Part shown: piece by piece, positions 57,866 to 64,000 of the stretch
Layout: each line of letters starts with the position of its first letter
Numbering within the stretch: the stretch's first letter is position 1
Assembly (NCBI RefSeq): GCF_042186555.1
Contig: NC_133336.1
Coordinates: forward strand, 32,354,082-32,418,081
Direction of reading: 5' to 3'
DNA length: 64,000 nt
DNA from: Aquarana catesbeiana
Lineage: Eukaryota; Chordata; Amphibia; Anura; Ranidae
Notes under the pieces: model-generated
Seen by the model: the letters and a program-made list of their open reading frames with translations, nothing else
Told to the model about the DNA's origin: nothing
Database searches by the model: none
Made by a program: the position numbers and the translations under genes

Positions 57866-58448
57866 CTACAAATAATGTATAATTTGGTTCTTTTAGATCA
57901 GGGGTCTCCAAACTTTTCAAACAAAGGGCCAGTTTACTGTCCACAGGTACAATTAATAAAATCCGTATCTTATTCTGCACGTTTTTATATGATTATATAA
58001 ACTGTACCTGTGGACTGACTTTTTTTTTAATACATCGGCAATCAAACCTTACATACTTCACTATGAGTTCTTTCATCCTTATGTCGGTGACTCTGTGATT
58101 TGATTAAGTTCATGCTGTCTAAGGGATGTGGATATCTGGCACCTGAATACAAAGTGTAAACTTAGGAGACTGATACTGCAGATTTGGAACGGTCTATTAT
58201 GGTATTCGTGACACGCTGCACTCACAGGATGTCCTCAGTCTTCTGTCCAGCATCATTTAACCCAGAAGACTGAGGACATCTAGTGTTTGCATTGAATTAC
58301 TACATGGGACACTGGTGGGGCACTGGAGAGGTGGATAGTATTACAGCCAGTTATGCTTTGAGATAACCAGCAGAAGTACACCAAGACCCCTCAGATGTAC
58401 CTCAAGTGGCTGAGTCTGATCCATTGGCTATGTTGTGTTCATGTAGAT

Positions 58449-58637
58449 CAGTGTTTCTCAACTCCAGTCCTCAAGGCGCCCCAACAAGTCATGTTTTCAG
58501 GCTTTCCATTATTTTGCACAGGTGATTTTGATCAGTTTCACTGCCTTAGTAATTACCACAGCCGTTTCTTCTGAGGGAAATCCTGAAAACATGACCTGTT
58601 GGGGCGCCTCCTTGAGGACTGGAGTTGAGAAACACTG
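58449..58637. mobile_element. hAT MITE, perfect 8-bp target duplication
   Basis: CAGTGTTTCTCAACTCCAGT mirrors ACTGGAGTTGAGAAACACTG. ATGTAGAT is present at 58441-58448 and 58638-58645. 189 bp, no coding capacity. Confidence 0.95.
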
Positions 58638-58779
58638 ATGTAGATAAGGGGTCTTGGTGTACTTTCCAAACTTTCTGAACAAAGGGCCAGTTTACCGTCC
58701 TCCAGGCTTTAGCGGGGCCATACTGTGGCCAGTGGGAGTAGATAATGCCTTAGGCTTGGTGGTCAGTGGGAGTAAAACA

Positions 58780-59340
58780 CAGCACTCCTATGGTTAGGAG
58801 GAGGAGAAATAGTGCCCCATTATTGGTATTAGTGGGAGAAATAGTGCCCCCCATCGGTGTCAGTGGAGAGAATAATTCACCAATGTTGGTGTCAGTGGGA
58901 GAAATAGTGTCCCATTGGTGTCAGTGGGAGAAATAGTGTCCCATCGGTGTCAGTGGGAGGAATAGTATCCCATTGATGGTGTCAGTGGGAGGAATAGTGT
59001 CCTATTGGTGGTGTCAGTGGGAGAAATAGTGTCCCATCATTGGTGTCAGTGGGAGGAATAGTGTCCCATCGTTGGTGTCAGTGAGAGGAATAGTGTCCTA
59101 TTGTTGGTGTCAGTGGGAGGAATAGTGGCCCATTGGTGGTGTCAGTGGGAGGAATAGTGTCCTATTGTTGGTGTCAGTGGGAGGAATAGTGCCACATCTT
59201 TGGTGTTCCTGGAAGGAATAGTGACCCATTAATGGTGTCAGGGGAAGAATTTATGTTCCATCACCAGTCCCTTTTTAGTGTTAGAGGGAGGAATAGTGCC
59301 TTGTATCATTGGGGGGGTATAGTGTCCCAAGAGCCCGATA
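58780..59340. repeat. Minisatellite, about 30-33 bp
   Basis: About 17 copies of GTGTCAGTGGGAGGAATAGT plus GTCCCATTGGTG with small length changes. Confidence 0.93.
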
Positions 59341-59521
59341 AAGGCACGCAATGGGCTGCAGTTTAGAGACAACTGATATAGATGGTCCAGCTGTGTTCAG
59401 TGACTTCATTAGCCGATCCCTGGTATGTCAGTGGAGCAGAAGGGAAATGTTGTATTGCTGTAGGGATCCGGGTCTAGTATAAACTTCTTCACATCTCCTT
59501 TGTGTCTTTTTTCTTCTCCAG

Positions 59522-59725
59522 AGGCCTCCGTCCTCAGTTATGATGGCAGCATGTACATGAAGATTGTCATGCCGGTGGTGATGCACACAGAAGCTGAAGA
59601 TGTTTCCTTACGTTTCAAGTCTCAGAGAGCCTATGGGCTACTGGTAGCCACAACATCTCGGGAGTCAGCTGACACCCTGCGGCTGGAGCTGGATGGAGGG
59701 AAAGTTAAGCTCACGGTCAACTTAG
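59522..59725 (+). CDS. nrxn2: Neurexin-2 exon, first part of LNS domain 4
   Basis: The 204-bp exon starts in phase 1 (completing Glu, then ASVLSYDGSMYMKIVMPVVM) and runs through HTEAEDVSLRFKSQRAYGLL and ATTSRESADTLRLELDGGKV to KLTVNL plus the first base of the next codon. It is the N-terminal half of LNS4, a part of alpha-neurexin only. The acceptor AG is at 59520-59521 and the donor GTATCG at 59726, a weaker donor than the others. Its last base G can join either AC of the following microexon (Asp) or the next constitutive exon, which lies beyond the window (expected Gly). Confidence 0.94.
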
Positions 59726-62088
59726 GTATCGTATGATCCTTCCTCTCTGTGGGCGGGCAGGGCATCCATGTCTTTCTGTTTGCTCCCTTTGGCCGCACTA
59801 ATGTCTGTTTCACCGCTGCATGTTCCTCACCACCCATAGACTGCTGAGGTCTCTGGGAAGTTGTCTCATTTTTCTCCACCACCCTACCATACATCCAACA
59901 ATGCTCTGACAGTGTTTCCAATGCTGCCAGGGCTAAAATGGAATTGAAACGATGTAGTCCCTACACTGTACCCCATTTCACCCAATCGCTCCTTCTAAAA
60001 AAGTCTCTTGATGTACAATGGTGGACATTTAAGGCCATCGTCAAGTCTTTGGCAATGGCTGAAAATTGCTGCCGTGTAGAATTTTTGGAGCGGGGTCGTT
60101 AAGAAAATGGCGTTGGGAAATTCCTAATTTTACCACTCCTTCATCTCCTTACTCCTCATAATACAATTTCCTCCCATTCACCATGTTTTTCACTTCATTG
60201 CCACCCTTGTCCTCTTCCCCACCCAACACAGTCTGCAGGGTCTCTATAGTCTCTCTAAAGAACGTTGTGGACATTTGTCATAAAATTGCTCTTTAATGGC
60301 CCTTACAAAATTGGGTCCTCCAGATTATTAGGCATTGTGATGCTGGGAATAAATTGGAGACCGTGTTGGGTCATCTGTCTTTTTCGCCTCAAGTGCTTTT
60401 CGTGTCGTGTCAATGTTTGTGCTGGCCGTACTTCTGTCTGTCCCTCTGTGTTTTTTTTTTTTTGTTTTTGTTTTTTAAGTTGATTAATCTTGTTCCATCT
60501 GTCATGTTATCTCAAAAGATGGCACTCACTACCCTTCAAAGGCCTGAAGCCTGCGGCCCGTACAGCAAACAGCCTTGAGAACAGAGCGTGTTGAGCAGCT
60601 TTTAGGGGTGTACAAAAAGACACTGCCACCATCCAGCACCCAACACAAGTCTTCATATGGAGCTCGCATCTAGGATGGATAGTCAGAACCTCTCCACTTT
60701 TTCTGTCCACCCAACTGTGTGCACCCAATGGCCTCCTATAGACTGCTGCAAGGTCGCTTTCCAATCTGCCACAATGCTGTTGTCTATAGGGAGAACCAGC
60801 CACAGACATTTTGTTGGAGAGCCATAATTCTCTCTTTACTTTCTTCCTACGTTCCTTATTTTTTGTCTCCTTCTTCTTTCCTCTTCCTTTCCCTTTTCTT
60901 TATCTCTCCCGTTTCTTTCTTTCCCTATCCCAACCCCCCACCTTATCCACCCCAAAGTCAGAGGTTTTGACCTTGCATCTCATGGATGCTCCTTTTTTTT
61001 TGGTTCCAGGCCCCATTGCCCTACCTTCTTGTGTTTTAATGCCCTTTAAGTCCCATGTCCCTGCTATTTGCTGGTCTCATCGGTTCTCTGAGGCTGTTTG
61101 CTCCCACTTTTCTGTTGCGGTTGACGACACATAGCAAACCAAATCGCACGAAACAGCTCAGAGCCACAATATTCCATCAGGAATAGTCGTGTTCCCCAAG
61201 CTTACAGCGCACTGTTGAAGATAGAATTGCACTTTGTTGGTTCTCTAGGAAAGGTATAGGGATATCCTATAGGAAGGAGCGTTATATTGAAGGAGCTCTC
61301 TATGGTGCAGAAATCCTACATGGGTCACGTTATATTAGAGGTCCCCTCAATGCTGCTTTTCTCTCGCTCTCTTCAGTTGTAAACGGTTAAATTTAATTCT
61401 GATCAGCATGAAACGATTTGGTTGTAATTATTCCCCAGTGAGGAGAATTATCTCAGACAGGTGGAGGGAGAGACATAACATCCACAATTCAGATGTTCCC
61501 TCCGGAGAGCTCACGTTAGGAGGTAGCATTTGCTCTACAGACTGTCAGGAAGGGACACAGCCGAGCCTTGTAGGACCAACAGCAGTGCAGCGGGAGACCC
61601 TAATCCCTCCATGACCTTGAAAAGTCCCTCCCTCCCCCCCCCCCCCCTGAAGGTGACTGGGGGTTCTGGAGCAATGTGTTCGTGCGGTTTGTTGTTTGTA
61701 CGTGGCCATTTTATAGATTGCAGATCTCTCACATTTCTGTACGGCGAGGTACCAGGTACATGGCAGCCATAGCAGCTGTACCCGTCACTGTGGTCCCCGC
61801 ATAGATAACATGGCGCGCCTTTCCTAAACCTTTAATTACTCTGTAAAGCAAACACCATCCTATTCATGGCGCCGCTGGGACCGGGTGTCTTCTGACCCAC
61901 ACACACACACACACACTAGCCCCTCCCACTGCGCTTACCTCCTCTCAGCACAGGTAGAGATATAAAATGGCCACTGTTGTTGCGTGTGTCTGTCCCCGGA
62001 AGGGTGGACCTCACTGTTTTTGGATGACTGCAGCTGTAACCTTGAAGGATACAAATTCATCTTTCATTTTATTTTTTTCCCCATCTAG
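59726..62088 (+). other. nrxn2: nrxn2 intron (2.4 kb) before the microexon
   Basis: It runs from donor GTATCG to acceptor CTAG (62085-62088), preceded by the pyrimidine tract ATTTTATTTTTTTCCCCAT. No gene and no clear transposon was seen. There are C-rich and pyrimidine-rich stretches near 60830-60960 and 61629-61648 and a short (CA)n at 61901-61916. 61385-61460 and 61795-61880 look unique (TTAAATTTAATTCTGATCAG; CCTTTAATTACTCTG). Confidence 0.8.
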
Positions 62089-62115
62089 ACTGTATCAGGA
62101 TAAACTGTAACTCCA
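62089..62115 (+). CDS. nrxn2: Neurexin-2 splice-site-3 microexon (27 bp)
   Basis: With the G of the previous exon it encodes DCIRINCNS and leaves A as first base of the next codon. It therefore inserts nine residues with two cysteines in LNS4 without changing frame. Neurexins have an alternative cassette at this place, splice site 3, with this kind of sequence. Acceptor CTAG is at 62085-62088 and donor GTAAGT at 62116-62121. Skipping would join VNL directly to the next exon. Inclusion is probably regulated in neurons; the sequence alone does not show by which factor. Confidence 0.92.
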
Positions 62116-62653
62116 GTAAGTTTTATACCCTCAACTCTCATTTTGTTCTATCTCGCTCTCTTGTTGTTTGATTGGATCTGGGCTTCTTTAATTTGCATAT
62201 TGCTGTTCTTCTCTGGGTATAGTTATGGGTGGAAGGGAAAATTGGTACTCCGCACTGGGCCGATGGGGGATTTGGTTCTGCCTAGAGGTATCTGTGCAGT
62301 CATACTGCCACCTAGTGTCCAAACCGCTAACTGCGGTGGTTTGTGGGTTTGCAGCAGAACCAAACTCCCGGTCAGTGTTGCATGATTGGTGTGGTGATAA
62401 AAATTGATCTTCCTGATCTGATATTTGAGGGGCTTCGATCTCCTTGTTTTGTTTTATTAATTTGAGGGGGGGAGGGGGGCTTCAAGGAGAGCGAGCTTGT
62501 GATCTGCAGGTAAGTGACAGTCCTCACTGGTTAAGGCAGAACAATGCAGGTAAGTGTTTATCTTCTTATAAGAGTGTCAGAGTTCATGTTTGTGTATCAG
62601 TCCTGCACGCTATAAATGGATAAGTGGATAAACCCTGAGCATACCTCCTACAC

Positions 62654-62812
62654 CAGGGATATGCAATTAGCGGACCTCCAGCTGTTGCAAAACTACAAGT
62701 CCCATCATGCCTCTGCATCTGGGTGTCATGCTTGTGGCTGTCAGAGTCTTGCTATGCCTCATGGGACTTGTAGTTCTACAACAGCTGGAGGTCCGCTAAT
62801 TGCATATCCCTG
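62654..62812. mobile_element. hAT MITE
   Basis: CAGGGATATGCAATTAGCGG mirrors CCGCTAATTGCATATCCCTG, and the arms continue through CTCCAGCTGTTG and ACTACAAGTCCCAT. Target copies TCCTACAC (62646-62653) and TCCTACAG (62813-62820) differ at the last base. Confidence 0.93.
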
Positions 62813-63132
62813 TCCTACAGGTTTACCGCACGATCCGTGCAACTGCTGTAAGATAAATTGATAGGCAATTCACTAAGTGAACAATACAAAATTCTCCAGC
62901 AATCAGCCGTACTAGTCAGCATAGAGAATAGATGACACCTGTTTCTGAATGGCGAATTAAAAGCAGAGTTCTCAGCTGCATACATGTGTACACCTCCTAT
63001 AGTGTTATTACACCATCAGTGCAACTACAGTAAGATAAATTGGGAATTAGGAAGGTAACCCAAGGAGGTGCAATTCAGAGAACAAAATAAAATTCCCCAG
63101 TGATTAGCCATTCTAGCCAGCATACGTAATGG

Positions 63133-63815
63133 GAGAAATTTACTAAAATTGGAGCACTCAGAATCTGGTGCAGCTCTGCATGGTAGCCAATCAGCTTCTA
63201 GATTCAGCTTGTTCAATTAAGCTTTGACATTAAGCCCTGTTCATACCGGGACGATTTTGGCATGCCAAATCGGAGCCTATTGCCAGAAATGGCACCGCTT
63301 CGAATCGGTAGTAGTAGTTTCTGCACTACTTTTGGCGACTTCGGGGGCGATTTTCAATAGACATCGAAAAGGTGTGCAAAACACTGGAATAATCCCCTTG
63401 GACTTTAAAGGCAGAAAGTTGAGTAGTAAACAGTAGAATAAGTTTAAAAGGCAAGCCTTTTAAACTTATTCTACTGTTTACTACTCAACTTTCTGCCTTT
63501 AAAGTCCAAGGGGATTACTCCCAGTGCTTTGCACACCTTTTCTATATATATTAGGATGTTGGCAATCCCCAACACCCTTCCCGAAAACATATATCTCATG
63601 TCAATAGACATCGGTGCATGAACAGATGTCTGTCAAATCGCCCCCCCCCCGAAGTCGGACTAAAATGCCGGTTTGAAATCGTGCGAGTTCAGCAGAAATC
63701 GCACGATTTCAAACCCGTCCTCAGTTCGAACCTGGGCTAAAACCTGGAAGCTGATCGGTTTCTATGCCAGCTGCACCAGATTTTGCACTCTCCAGTTTTA
63801 ATAAATAAACCCCAT
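63133..63815. mobile_element. Outer foldback MITE of a nested palindrome
   Basis: AAATTTACTAAAATTGGAG...ATCTGGTGCAGCT (63137-63175) mirrors AGCTGCACCAGATTTTGCAC...CCAGTTTTAATAAATAAACC (63769-63812). A second inverted pair lies inside: TTAAGCCCTGTTCATACCGG...GACTTCGGGGGCGATTT with AAATCGCCCCCC...GAAGTCGG...AACCTGGGCTAAA (63230-63745). Confidence 0.75.
63366..63542. repeat. Near-perfect 87-bp palindrome, 2-nt loop
   Basis: The left arm 63366-63452 and right arm 63455-63542 pair with about three differences around AAAAGGC-AA-GCCTTTT. It is the centre of the nested foldback structure. Confidence 0.93.
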
Positions 63816-64000
63816 TGCATTAAACCTGTTTTTGAATGGCGAAGAAAAAGCTCCAAATGGCGAAAAGAGGTCTAAATTGTGTACGATCTGGGCAACTAGG
63901 TAAGATAAAATGACAGGCCAAAAGGCAGGTGCCCCAAGGAGGGGCAATTCAGTAAGGGATGTATTTATTTAAAAAAAAAAAATATGCATGTATTTTCCCT

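Larger units (their letters stand above)
57899..59377. mobile_element. hAT-type element with minisatellite, interrupted
   Basis: It starts CAGGGGTCTCCAAACTTTTC and appears to end TTTAGAGACAACTG. Possible 8-bp target copies TTTTAGAT (57891-57898) and ATATAGAT (59378-59385) share six positions. The opening phrase AACAAAGGGCCAGTTTAC recurs at 58679, so the first 750 bp may include a duplication or other insertion. The minisatellite fills the right half. Confidence 0.55.
31565..59521 (+). other. nrxn2: nrxn2 intron (28 kb), mostly repeats
   Basis: It runs from donor GTGAGT to an acceptor after CTTTTTTCTTCTCCAG (59506-59521), phase 1. No other host gene was found on either strand. Stretches with no recognised feature include 31570-32105, 34100-35010, 36090-38255, 49250-49710, 49850-50395, 51870-52880 and 56745-57680. 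Confidence 0.85.
62116..64000 (+). other. nrxn2: nrxn2 intron, 5' part
   Basis: The intron starts at GTAAGT and continues beyond the window. Apart from the elements below nothing was recognised. The next exon expected is the continuation of LNS4. Confidence 0.8.

Overview
The window is vertebrate nuclear DNA, most likely from a frog. It carries five coding exons of a neurexin gene on the + strand. The translated exons match neurexin-2 (nrxn2) best. They cover the end of LNS domain 2, LNS domain 3, EGF-like domain B and the start of LNS domain 4, and end with a 27-bp alternative microexon at splice site 3. Every exon has AG/GT borders, and reading phase carries correctly from exon to exon. About 98% of the window is intron. 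The frog assignment rests on the mix of repeats (CR1 LINEs with an SGNH-esterase ORF1, Tc1 elements, TTAA-flanked foldback elements, hAT MITEs). The species cannot be read from the sequence.

Layout. 402-563 exon (LNS2 end). 564-26919 first large intron: a foldback element with a 1.6-kb minisatellite, a 30-bp minisatellite, a Tc1 transposon, a TTAA-flanked element pair, a Tc1 remnant broken by a hAT MITE and a deleted Ty3-type LTR element, an L1-like LINE split by a CR1 LINE, another 30-bp minisatellite and a run of foldback elements ending about 170 bp before the next exon. 26920-27358 exon (LNS3). 27359-31180 intron with a CTTT tract and a Tc1 deletion derivative. 31181-31564 exon (LNS3 end plus EGF-B). 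31565-59521 second large intron: minisatellites, a 2.75-kb hAT element filled by a minisatellite, more foldback elements, a 1.45-kb TG-rich tract and an LTR-derived insertion with inverted ends. 59522-59725 exon (LNS4). 59726-62088 intron. 62089-62115 microexon. The last 1.9 kb is intron with a hAT MITE and a three-layer nested palindrome.

The only long intact non-host reading frames belong to the CR1 LINE at about 17676-21603 (minus strand). Its ORF1 (esterase-like) stops directly after the heptamer TTTAAAC, and ORF2 (endonuclease plus reverse transcriptase) is open in the -1 frame through that heptamer. ORF2 has no ATG before the endonuclease motif. This is the arrangement expected for -1 ribosomal frameshifting and is the most interesting candidate system here.

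A second theme is that minisatellites sit inside non-autonomous DNA transposons in several places (638-2904, 25817-26345, 38264-41014, 57899-59377). Target-site duplications allow much of the nested insertion history to be read directly.
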